From Aquirufa antheringensis (GTDB lineage: Bacteria; Bacteroidota; Bacteroidia; Cytophagales; Spirosomataceae), in the NCBI RefSeq assembly GCF_004307425.1, contig NZ_SEWZ01000002.1, forward strand, positions 190,935 to 254,934: a stretch of 64,000 nucleotides of DNA. Reading direction: 5' to 3'. The position numbers and the translations under genes are program-made. The notes under the pieces were generated by a model that saw nothing but the letters and a program-made list of their open reading frames with translations, was not told where the DNA came from and made no database searches. Shown one piece after another: positions 45,801 through 52,869 of this stretch. Each line of letters starts with the position of its first letter. Positions within the stretch are counted from its first letter, which is position 1.

Positions 45801-45828
45801 AAAGGTTTACCAAAGATTAAATGCCTAA
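42817..45828 (+). CDS. hsdR: Type I restriction endonuclease subunit R (HsdR)
   Basis: A 1003-residue motor and nuclease subunit. The N-terminal PD-(D/E)xK nuclease is seen as LDMVLSLNG... then TIELKN near 151-156, followed by QTVENAKKQY. Helicase motifs: HSAGSGKSNSIAWL near 303 (Walker A), IIDEAHSSQGG near 411 (DEAH), FAFTATPKPKT near 470, and VADKYQTGFDQP with QTLSRLNR near 655-690. The C-terminal helical domain contacts HsdM. It cleaves unmodified DNA after translocation. Full length and all motifs look intact. It is the last gene of the operon, one base overlapping the AlbA_2 gene, with a terminator 50 bp after it. Confidence 0.96.
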   Translation: MAKGIHTELTFEQAIEAFLLEQGGYVKGNSSDFDVKQGLFPLYITDFLKLSQPKAWAKIESIHKDEAEKKVILRLVKEIDLRGALDVIRKGFTDYGVKFQMAYFKPESSLNPEAEEQYKTNHLSVTRQLYYERDGKNSLDMVLSLNGLPIATIELKNQFSGQTVENAKKQYVYDREPGEPIFQFKKRALVHFAVDTDEAFMTTKLDGKKTRYLPFNLGYQNGAGNPPNPTGYRTSYLWEQVWARDSFLDIIGKFLHLSVEEFELNGVKKKKEAIIFPRFHQMQVVRKVTSDARLNGAGHNYLIQHSAGSGKSNSIAWLSYRLSSLHDDSNNRIFDSVIVITDRKVLDSQLQQTIFQFEHKDGVVQKIDKDSTQLATAISTGSNIIITTLQKFPFILDKIGEIPARKYAVIIDEAHSSQGGEATKKMKEVLSAKSLEDAEKDEAYTGLEEDAEDEIRKSMLARGKQTNLSFFAFTATPKPKTIEVFGTKSSNGKPQPFHLYSMKQAIEEGFILDVLKNYTTYKTYFKLSKEIEEDPKVNRKKAARAIGRFMSLHPHNLAQKTEVMVEHFRQIVAKKIGGKAKAMVVSSSRLHAVRYKEEFDKYIKEKGYQDVKTIVAFSGKVIYANAPEGVTEVELNGFAEKELPKKFASDGYQLLLVADKYQTGFDQPLLHTMYVDKKLSGVKAVQTLSRLNRMCAGKNDTFVLDFANETDEILESFQPYYELTSIQENSDPNYLYDLKAEIEKAQVIWESEVNNFCNLYFKSAKSLTVSDQGKLNAYIDPAVERFKQLPEENSDKNTVGTEVTQEDFKNTLQSFNRTYSFLTQIMPFSDVDLEKLFTYTRFLYKKLPRTAQNDKFKLGDEVSLEYYRLQKIADHSIVMESQNVYELRGGGDAGLRLSKEDEANLSEIIEVLNKKFKTEFNTADKLFFDQIEEDMVLDQTLIEQAKNNPIENFKFGFDDVFMDKLISRMEQNQDIFGKMMDDKDFGGLVKGYMLKKVYQRLNA

Positions 45829-45877
45829 TATAACTTGAGGTCCCAAAATGGAACTTCAAGATTTTACTGAGTTCATC

Positions 45878-45907
45878 AAAAAAGGTTTCATTTCTGAAGC
45901 CTTTTTT
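45878..45907 (+). terminator. Terminator after hsdR
   Basis: AAAAAAGGTTTCA-TTTC-TGAAGCCTTTTTT: a 13-bp stem with one G-U pair and a T-run, 50 bp after the hsdR stop. Confidence 0.85.
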
Positions 45908-45966
45908 GATTCCTACTCTATGCTTTGTGCTTTATTCTTTATGCTTTAAAAAGAGAGAGAGAATTA

Positions 45967-46021
45967 TTTTGTATTCGGTCTATAATTTATTGCAAAGCAC
46001 AAATTGAGACCGAATACAAAA
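45967..46021 (-). terminator. 15-bp perfect inverted repeat after rnr
   Basis: TTTTGTATTCGGTCT and its exact complement AGACCGAATACAAAA are separated by 25 bases. The pair lies 2 bp after the rnr stop on the minus strand. It could end the rnr transcript or protect its 3' end, though the loop is long for a terminator. Confidence 0.5.
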
Positions 46022-46023
46022 AA

Positions 46024-48279
46024 TTATCTTCTACCACCAGTTCTCCTACCACGCTCCTTCCCCTTCGGAATCACTCTTCCACCCCTCGGCGCTTCTCTCT
46101 TACGAGAACGGTTATTCGCGAATTTGCCTACTAGGCCAGAGCGCATACCTATTAATTCGAGGTCGATCGTGCGTTTCGCTAGGTTCGTGTCACGGACTTT
46201 TACCTGAACCTTATCTCCAAAGGTGAAGACACGGCCATTCGATTTACCCACGATGCGGTAATTGTTTTTATCTAAATCGTAGAAATCATCATTCAAGTCG
46301 ACCATACGCACAAGGCCTTCGCATGAAGTTTCTCCGATCTCTACGAAAATTCCGAACTCGGTTACACCGGTGATGATACCGTCGAAAACTTGTGGTTCGT
46401 GCAAGCTCATGTATTCCACTTGCTTGTACTTGATGGAAGCGCGTTCTGCATCAGAAGCGAGTTTTTCGCGGTCTGAACTGTGCTTACATTGGATTTCTAA
46501 AGGGGCGCGCTCCGCTGGAGTGCCGCCGTCTAAATAATGTTGCAACAGGCGATGCGTCATGACGTCTGGGTAACGGCGAATCGGGCTGGTGAAGTGTGAA
46601 TAGAACGGGAACGCAAGGCCGAAGTGACCGACAGGATCGGTGCTATAACGGGCTTTGGACATCGTACGCACTGCTAAACTCTGCAATACGTGTTCTTCGC
46701 CTTTGCCCTCGATGTTTTCCATCAAGGCATTGAACGATTTGCTGACGTGCTGTGGATCAGTCGTTACTTGGTAGCCAAATTTCTTCGCAAACGACGAGAA
46801 TACCTGCAGTTTTTCTGGATCCGGTGCTTCGTGGATACGGTACACCATGGTATTGCGAGGCTCGTCTTTTTTCTTGTTGAAGACGAATTCAGCGACTCTT
46901 TTGTTAGCTAACAGCATAAATTCCTCAATCAACTTGTGCGCATCCTTCCGCTCACGTGGAAAAACGCCGGTAGGCTTGCCATCCGCGTCTAATTCAAAGC
47001 GGACTTCGGCTGTTTCGAAGTTCACGGAGCCGTGCTCGAAACGTCTACCGCGGTAACTTTTCGCAATGCGATTCAAATCCCGAATAACGGGCACATAGCT
47101 GTCATCGGAATCATTTTCGATTAATTCTTGCGCCTGCTCGTAAGCGAAACGGCGGTCCGAATGAATAACCGTGCGGCCAAACCACTCTTTCACAATCGTG
47201 TCGTTCGCGTCTAGTTCGAAAACGGCGGAGAAGGTTAATTTATCTTCGTTTGGACGAAGGGAACAAAGTCCGTTCGATAGTTTTTCTGGCAACATAGGAA
47301 CTACACGATCCACTAAGTAAACCGAAGTAGCACGCTTATAGGCCTCGATATCGAGTACACTCCCGGGTTTCACGTAGTGGGAAACGTCAGCGATGTGAAC
47401 ACCGATTTCGGTGTTGCCGTTCTTTAGTTTTTGGTAAGAGATGGCATCGTCAAAATCTTTCGCATCGATCGGGTCGATCGTGAAAGTTAAGACCTTGCGC
47501 ATGTCCTTGCGCTTCTTGATTTCAGTGGCAGGAATCTGCACTAAGATCGAAGCAGCGGCCTTTTCAACTTCTTCTGGGAAGTCGTATGGCAAGCCGTATT
47601 CCGCTAAAATCGAGTGCATTTCTGTATCGTTCTCTCCGGCTTTACCGAGCACTTTGATGACACGACCTTCGGCCTTTTTACCGTCTGTTCCCCAGCGAGT
47701 TACTTCTACGATCACTTTGTCTAGGTGCTTTGCGTCCTTGATTTCGAACTTAGGCAAATAGACATCTTCGTAAATTTTCTTCGAATCGGGGATTAAAAAC
47801 GAATAGTGCGGAGTCACTTGGATGACACCTACTAACTCAGCGGAACGACGTTCCAATATCTGTACGACCTCTCCTTCCGGACGGTCATTTTTTCTTTTTT
47901 CTGATGGGCGACGCGCTTGGACGATGACTTTATCCCCGTCTTTGGCATTATTTAAATCCGCTGTAGCCACCCAAATATCCTTCGCCCCATCTTCCGGAAT
48001 CACAAAGGCAAAACGCGCATTCACGTGATCCACGCGACCTGTCACCTGGAAAGATTCATTGTCAAAACGAATATTTCCCTCCTCATTCTTAATCAAGCGG
48101 TTTTCGGCAATCAACTTAGCGACAAGGTCAGAATAAATCTCCTTCGTCTTGCGATCGCGGATGGCAAAAGCCTTGTGTAATTGGTTCAAAGAATACGAAC
48201 GGTAGTCGTTCAATTCAAAAAACTCCAATATCTCAGCTTTTAAGCCGCTCAAAAATTTCAGTTCCTTAGGAGAAGGCAT
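46024..48279 (-). CDS. rnr: Ribonuclease R
   Basis: A 751-residue 3'-5' exoribonuclease of the RNase II/R family that degrades structured RNA. A helix-turn-helix-like N-terminus and cold-shock domains occupy about 1-230. The RNB catalytic domain (about 250-580) has DPIDAKDFDDAISY, and the acidic metal-binding Asp residues are present. An S1 domain (about 620-705) starts at VFDGIITGVTEFGIFVEI. The tail (last 40 residues) is strongly basic with Arg, Gly and Lys, which suits RNA binding. The ATG at 48279 gives the usual length. It is transcribed divergently from the M28 peptidase gene. Confidence 0.96.
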   Translation of the reverse strand: MPSPKELKFLSGLKAEILEFFELNDYRSYSLNQLHKAFAIRDRKTKEIYSDLVAKLIAENRLIKNEEGNIRFDNESFQVTGRVDHVNARFAFVIPEDGAKDIWVATADLNNAKDGDKVIVQARRPSEKRKNDRPEGEVVQILERRSAELVGVIQVTPHYSFLIPDSKKIYEDVYLPKFEIKDAKHLDKVIVEVTRWGTDGKKAEGRVIKVLGKAGENDTEMHSILAEYGLPYDFPEEVEKAAASILVQIPATEIKKRKDMRKVLTFTIDPIDAKDFDDAISYQKLKNGNTEIGVHIADVSHYVKPGSVLDIEAYKRATSVYLVDRVVPMLPEKLSNGLCSLRPNEDKLTFSAVFELDANDTIVKEWFGRTVIHSDRRFAYEQAQELIENDSDDSYVPVIRDLNRIAKSYRGRRFEHGSVNFETAEVRFELDADGKPTGVFPRERKDAHKLIEEFMLLANKRVAEFVFNKKKDEPRNTMVYRIHEAPDPEKLQVFSSFAKKFGYQVTTDPQHVSKSFNALMENIEGKGEEHVLQSLAVRTMSKARYSTDPVGHFGLAFPFYSHFTSPIRRYPDVMTHRLLQHYLDGGTPAERAPLEIQCKHSSDREKLASDAERASIKYKQVEYMSLHEPQVFDGIITGVTEFGIFVEIGETSCEGLVRMVDLNDDFYDLDKNNYRIVGKSNGRVFTFGDKVQVKVRDTNLAKRTIDLELIGMRSGLVGKFANNRSRKREAPRGGRVIPKGKERGRRTGGRR

Positions 48280-48352
48280 GGTATTTCAATTCAAATTATC
48301 CTGCAAGGTACACATTATTGATTTCTTAATTCCTAATTCGGCATTGTATTGC

Positions 48353-48360
48353 TATCTTTG
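48353..48360 (+). promoter_or_regulatory. Bacteroidota-type -7 box (TATCTTTG)
   Basis: TATCTTTG matches TAnnTTTG and lies 25 bp before the ATG of the M28 peptidase gene. A matching -33 element is not evident. Confidence 0.45.
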
Positions 48361-48384
48361 AGCTAGTTTTTCCGCTTTTCTTAG

Positions 48385-49380
48385 ATGAACCGTTCCCGCA
48401 TTGCCCTCTTTTTGCTGCTTGTTTTCGCCCTGACTGGCGCTTACTTCGTTTGGAAGCCTTCGGCGGAGGTGCCAGCTGCGGAAGTTAACCTTGTAGAAAC
48501 GCCTGATTTCAAGGCGGATTCTGCCTATCAATTTATTGCGCAGCAGGTGGCTTTTGGCCCGCGTGTTCCGGGTTCGGAGGCGAGTCAAAATACTCTGAAG
48601 TTTTTGGTTGCCAAATTAAAATCCTACGGCTGGACCGTGACGGAGCAGCCTTTTACGGCTTTCCGCTACGATGGCAAGAAATTACAAGGCACGAATATCA
48701 TCGCGCAATTCCAACCAGCCATTGCTAAACGTATTTTGTTATCGTCCCATTGGGATGCGCGCAGCATTGCGGACAAAGATTCAGTGCGTAAAAACGAACC
48801 GATCGATGCGGCAAATGATGGTGCGAGTGGTGTGGGGGTCTTGTTAGAAATCGCGCGCAATTTGCACGAGGCTAAGACGAAACCCGCGGTGGGGATTGAT
48901 ATCGTCCTTTTTGACTTAGAAGATCACGGGGAACCGGAAGATTATACGGGCGAACACAAGCCGAATAGCTGGGCTTTAGGGTCACAGCACTGGGCTGCGA
49001 ATTTGGTTCCAGCGAACTACCGCCCCTACTATGGTATCTTATTAGATATGGTGGGTGGAAAAGGCGCGATGTTCCCGCACGAGGGGACTTCGATGCAATA
49101 TGCGCCGGGAATTGTACGCTCGGTTTGGGCGACGGCGGCGGATTTAGGATACAGCCATCTGTTTGTTGATCAGGATGCCTTCGGGATTTCAGATGACCAT
49201 ACGGCTGTAAATGAAATTGCCAAAATTCAAATGATTGATTTAATCGATTTACGCGCGTCGAATGGCGGCTTCGAGTTTGGAAGCTTTCACCACACGCATG
49301 CAGATAATTTAGCTAACATCGACAAATCGACCCTGAAAGCGGTCGGCCAAACACTTTTACAGGTTCTATACCGAGAATAA
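48385..49380 (+). CDS. M28 family peptidase / glutaminyl cyclase-like protein
   Basis: A 331-residue exported or membrane-anchored zinc enzyme (N-terminal helix IALFLLLVFALTGAYFVW). The M28/glutaminyl cyclase core is seen: SSHWDARS (His, Asp), DAANDGASGVGVLLEIAR (Asp), DIVLFDLEDHG (Glu) and the C-terminal SFHHTHADNLANID (His). The HWDAR and FxDLED phrases fit glutaminyl-peptide cyclotransferases better than aminopeptidases, so N-terminal pyroglutamate formation on secreted proteins is plausible. It heads a unit with gcvT, comB and thrC, spaced 3 bp or less. Confidence 0.88.
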   Translation: MNRSRIALFLLLVFALTGAYFVWKPSAEVPAAEVNLVETPDFKADSAYQFIAQQVAFGPRVPGSEASQNTLKFLVAKLKSYGWTVTEQPFTAFRYDGKKLQGTNIIAQFQPAIAKRILLSSHWDARSIADKDSVRKNEPIDAANDGASGVGVLLEIARNLHEAKTKPAVGIDIVLFDLEDHGEPEDYTGEHKPNSWALGSQHWAANLVPANYRPYYGILLDMVGGKGAMFPHEGTSMQYAPGIVRSVWATAADLGYSHLFVDQDAFGISDDHTAVNEIAKIQMIDLIDLRASNGGFEFGSFHHTHADNLANIDKSTLKAVGQTLLQVLYRE

Positions 49381-49383
49381 TCC

Positions 49384-50469
49384 ATGGAAGAAACAAACTT
49401 GCAACAGGTTCATTTAAATGACCTTCACGTATCGCTAGGCGCTAAAATGGTGCCCTTTGCTGGCTTTAACATGCCCGTATTGTACACAAACCTGATCGAA
49501 GAGCACCTAGCTGTGCGCAATTCGGTAGGTGTTTTCGACGTGAGTCACATGGGTGAATTCTTCTTGAAAGGGGATCGCGTTTTGGACTTCCTTCAATACG
49601 TGACTTCGAACGACGTTTCTAAATTAGTGGACGGAAAAGTGCAGTACAGTTGTTTGCCGAACAATGAGGGAGGTATCGTCGATGACTTATTAGTCTACCG
49701 CGTGAACGAAACCGAGTACATCTTGGTCGTGAACGCATCCAACATTGAGAAAGATTGGAACTGGATTTCCTCACACAATACCTTCGGGGTAGAGATGGTG
49801 AATCGCAGCAACGAATATAGTTTATTAGCGGTGCAGGGGCCAAAGGCGATTTTGGCACTACAAAAATTAACAGCTGTTACTTTAGCGGACATGCCGTATT
49901 ATACCTTCAAAATAGGTGAAATGGCCGGTTTCTCTGACATCATCATCTCAAACACGGGTTATACCGGCGCAGGTGGATTCGAGATTTACGTGAAAAACGA
50001 AAACGCCTTAGCGATGTGGAACGCGATCTTCGAAGCAGGCGCAGAATTCGACATCAAACCGATCGGTTTAGGTGCGCGCGACACGCTGCGTACCGAAAAA
50101 GGCTATTGCTTGTATGGACACGACATCGATGACACGACGTCGCCGATCGAGGCTGGTTTAGGCTGGATTACTTCATTCAACAAAGAATTCATTATGAAAG
50201 ACCACCACGCCGCAATTAAAGCGAATGGTCCTTCGAAAAAATTAGTCGGTTTCGAAATGATTGAGCGCGGCATTCCTCGCCAACATTACCCGATTTTAAA
50301 CGCGGCAGGCGAGACGATTGGCGAAGTAACTTCAGGCACGCAATCACCCTCTCTTTCGAAAGGTATCGGGATGGGTTATGTGAGCACGAAACACACGGGA
50401 TCTGAAATCTTTATCTCGATCCGTGACAAAGCCATCAAAGCCGAAATCGTCAAATTACCGTTCTTATAA
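49384..50469 (+). CDS. gcvT: Aminomethyltransferase (glycine cleavage T protein)
   Basis: A 361-residue folate-dependent enzyme of the glycine cleavage system; it releases ammonia from the aminomethyl-lipoyl H protein and makes methylene-THF. Conserved features: LHVSLGAKMVPFAGFNMPV at the N-terminus, GVFDVSHMGEF, GYTGAGGFEIY and GLGARDTLRTEKGYCLYGHD. Length is normal. Its genes for P and H proteins are not in the window. It lies 3 bp after the M28 peptidase gene and 1 bp before comB. Confidence 0.97.
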   Translation: MEETNLQQVHLNDLHVSLGAKMVPFAGFNMPVLYTNLIEEHLAVRNSVGVFDVSHMGEFFLKGDRVLDFLQYVTSNDVSKLVDGKVQYSCLPNNEGGIVDDLLVYRVNETEYILVVNASNIEKDWNWISSHNTFGVEMVNRSNEYSLLAVQGPKAILALQKLTAVTLADMPYYTFKIGEMAGFSDIIISNTGYTGAGGFEIYVKNENALAMWNAIFEAGAEFDIKPIGLGARDTLRTEKGYCLYGHDIDDTTSPIEAGLGWITSFNKEFIMKDHHAAIKANGPSKKLVGFEMIERGIPRQHYPILNAAGETIGEVTSGTQSPSLSKGIGMGYVSTKHTGSEIFISIRDKAIKAEIVKLPFL

Positions 50470-50470
50470 A

Positions 50471-51175
50471 ATGAAGAAAATCGACGTCTGTTTATCGCCG
50501 GACTTGATCCATTTATATGATTTATCCTCCGTGGCGGTGGTTGTGGTGGATATTTTCCGCGCGACGTCCTGCATGGTGACTGCTTTTGCGAGCGGTGCGG
50601 CGGAGATTGTTCCAGTGGAAGAGGTCGAACTTTGCCAGCAATATGGTGCTAAAGGGTATTTGACGGCGGCGGAACGCAACGGGGTTACTCCTGCGGGTTT
50701 TGACTTTGACAATTCCCCTTTTTCGTATCAAGTAGAGAAGGTGAAAGGGGCCAAAATTTGCGTCACCACTACGAACGGTACCGTGGCAATTCGTCGGTCG
50801 AGCAGCGCACCTGCAGTCTATGTGGGGGCTTTCTTGAATATTTCCCGAGTGGTCTCAGCACTGAAAGATTGGAACGGAAACGCCTTAGTCGTTTGTGCTG
50901 GCTGGAAAGGGAAACCTAATTTAGAAGACACTTTGTTTGCGGGGGCCTTAATTGATGCCTTAACAGGTGAATACGAAGCGGCAGATGATGCTGCTTTGAT
51001 GGCCTGGAAACAATATAACCTAGCCTCGAATGATCTATTAACGGCGGTGAAGAATTCTTCCCACGTGAACCGCCTATTAGGTTTAGGCATTGAAAAAGAT
51101 ATCGCGTTTTGTTTAGAATTTGATCGGTATTCCGTACTTCCTAGATTGGAGGGAGATGCCCTAAGATTAGTATGA
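50471..51175 (+). CDS. comB: 2-phosphosulfolactate phosphatase (ComB)
   Basis: 234 residues from the ATG at 50471 (MKKIDVCLSPDLI), one base after gcvT; the frame is open further upstream inside gcvT. The ComB motifs VVVVDIFRATSCM, GFDFDNSPF, TTNGTVAI and VCAGWKG..NLEDTLFAG are present. The enzyme makes sulfolactate from phosphosulfolactate, a step of coenzyme M synthesis in archaea and of sulfonate metabolism in bacteria. In this phylum a link to sulfonate or sulfonolipid production is possible but inferred. The stop overlaps thrC (ATGA). Confidence 0.9.
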   Translation: MKKIDVCLSPDLIHLYDLSSVAVVVVDIFRATSCMVTAFASGAAEIVPVEEVELCQQYGAKGYLTAAERNGVTPAGFDFDNSPFSYQVEKVKGAKICVTTTNGTVAIRRSSSAPAVYVGAFLNISRVVSALKDWNGNALVVCAGWKGKPNLEDTLFAGALIDALTGEYEAADDAALMAWKQYNLASNDLLTAVKNSSHVNRLLGLGIEKDIAFCLEFDRYSVLPRLEGDALRLV

Positions 51176-52476
51176 TATTATATAGCACCGAACACAAAAG
51201 CCCTAATGTAAGCCTAGAGGAGGCTATTTTCCGTGGTCTTCCCCCGGACAATGGCTTGTATATGCCTACCTCCATCCAACCATTGCCGGCTTCGTTTTTC
51301 GAAACGATTCAGGACCGCAGCTTGCCAGAAATTGCAATCGCGGTGTGTGAAAATTTGCTCGGGGATAGCCTAACGTCTGCGGAGATCAAGAAGATCATCG
51401 ATCAATCGATGACTTTCGAGGCGCCTATCGTTTCCTTAGAGCCGGGCACGGAGGTTTTGGAATTATTCCACGGGCCATCGATGGCGTTTAAGGATTTTGG
51501 CGCGCGCTTCATGGCGGCGATCATGTCGCACTATTTGTTGAAATCGAAACGTGAAATCCGCATTTTGGTGGCCACTTCTGGTGACACGGGTGGTGCGGTA
51601 GCGCAGGGTTTTTTCAACACTCCAGGCATCTCGGTGACGATTTTATATCCTACTGGAAAGGTATCCGATATTCAGGAGAAACAACTAACGACGTTGGGCG
51701 GAAATGTGACCGCATTAGAAATTGATGGCACGTTTGATGATTGCCAAAGATTAGTCAAACAAGCCTTCCTCGACGAAGAACTTCGCTCCGCTTTCGATTT
51801 AGCGTCTGCTAATTCCATCAATATTTCTCGCTTAATTCCGCAGTCCTTCTACTACTTCGCGGCTTATGCGCAAGCGAAAAAGAAAGGTTTGAATGCCCCG
51901 GTGGTATTTAGTGTGCCATCTGGAAATTTTGGAAACCTAAGTGCTGGATTGATGGCCTACCGAATGGGTCTTCCGGTAAAAGCATTCGTGGCTTCTTGTA
52001 ATGAGAACCACCCGGTAGCCGATTACCTGCGTACCGGCGAATACAATCCAGTTGCCTCAGTGGAAACCTTATCGAACGCGATGGATGTGGGTAGCCCTTC
52101 TAACTTCATTCGGATGCGTTTACTGGCAGGTGACGAATGGTCTCAAGTGCGCGAGATTATTAAAGGTTACTATACAGACGATCAGAAAACACAGGAAATC
52201 ATGGCCGACGTATTTGCACGCACTGGCTATGTGATGTGTCCACACACGGCTGTTGCCTACGATGGTTTGCAACAATATGCGGCTGAATATCCGGGCGAAA
52301 TCACGGGAATTCTATTGTCTACCGCCCATTACGCGAAGTTCTTACCTACCGTGGAAGGGACATTAGGCGTTTCCGTTCCGGTGCCTGCTCGCTTAGCGGA
52401 GCTTTTGGATAAAACAAAAAAGTCCATCCCCATGGGGACGGACTTCGCTGAATTTAAGGCTTATTTATTACAATAA
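51172..52476 (+). CDS. thrC: Threonine synthase
   Basis: A 434-residue PLP enzyme that converts O-phosphohomoserine to threonine. PLP-lysine region: FHGPSMAFKDFGARFMA near 98-115. Phosphate loop: VATSGDTGGAV near 140. Other conserved parts: SVPSGNFGNLSAG and SPSNFIRM. Length fits the long (E. coli-type) form. It is the last gene of the M28-gcvT-comB-thrC unit, with a 4-bp overlap to comB. Its 3' end overlaps the convergent DoxX gene by 9 bp, and that gene's terminator lies inside thrC. Confidence 0.96.
   Translation: MILYSTEHKSPNVSLEEAIFRGLPPDNGLYMPTSIQPLPASFFETIQDRSLPEIAIAVCENLLGDSLTSAEIKKIIDQSMTFEAPIVSLEPGTEVLELFHGPSMAFKDFGARFMAAIMSHYLLKSKREIRILVATSGDTGGAVAQGFFNTPGISVTILYPTGKVSDIQEKQLTTLGGNVTALEIDGTFDDCQRLVKQAFLDEELRSAFDLASANSINISRLIPQSFYYFAAYAQAKKKGLNAPVVFSVPSGNFGNLSAGLMAYRMGLPVKAFVASCNENHPVADYLRTGEYNPVASVETLSNAMDVGSPSNFIRMRLLAGDEWSQVREIIKGYYTDDQKTQEIMADVFARTGYVMCPHTAVAYDGLQQYAAEYPGEITGILLSTAHYAKFLPTVEGTLGVSVPVPARLAELLDKTKKSIPMGTDFAEFKAYLLQ
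52413..52445 (-). terminator. Terminator of the DoxX gene, embedded in thrC
   Basis: On the minus strand AAGTCC-G-TCCCC-AT-GGGGA-T-GGACTT is followed by six T and TGTTTT. The stem is 11 bp with one mismatch. It lies 23 bp after the DoxX-like gene's stop but within the last 20 codons of thrC on the other strand. Confidence 0.75.
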
Positions 52477-52833
52477 AGCCTTGAATTTTTCTCTTTCTTG
52501 GTAAGCGATAATCGCTGATAATACCATTAAAGCCACGCCTACACTAGGTGCATGTGCTAAGAACAATTCGAATAACAAGATATTTACGGTGATTGGGGCT
52601 AAAATCGTTAGTCCTAAAGCACGCTTGCTCGGGAATAAGATCAAGGCTCCTCCGATTACTTCTAATACTTTGATAACCTTCAAAATTCCTGAAGAGAACA
52701 ATACACCCATGAATACACCTGGATCTCCAGTCATAGGTGGCTGTGCAACGAAGTTAAAGAAGAAATTCAATCCTCCGAACAAGAACAAGGCTCCCACGAG
52801 AACTGAAGGCAATAAGTCGAGTACTTTTTTCAT
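52468..52833 (-). CDS. DoxX-like family membrane protein
   Basis: A 121-residue inner-membrane protein with four helices (LLPSVLVGALFLFGGLNFFF, VLEVIGGALILFP, LTILAPITVNILLFELF, VALMVLSAIIAY). The pattern matches small DoxX-like/DUF-type members, which are redox-linked or of unknown function. It stands alone between thrC and recJ, convergent to thrC with a 9-bp overlap. An upstream AT-rich region (52834-52869) likely carries its promoter. Confidence 0.82.
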   Translation of the reverse strand: MKKVLDLLPSVLVGALFLFGGLNFFFNFVAQPPMTGDPGVFMGVLFSSGILKVIKVLEVIGGALILFPSKRALGLTILAPITVNILLFELFLAHAPSVGVALMVLSAIIAYQEREKFKALL

Positions 52834-52869
52834 ACGTATGTTTTTTGGTTATGAGTAAATTTATATTAT

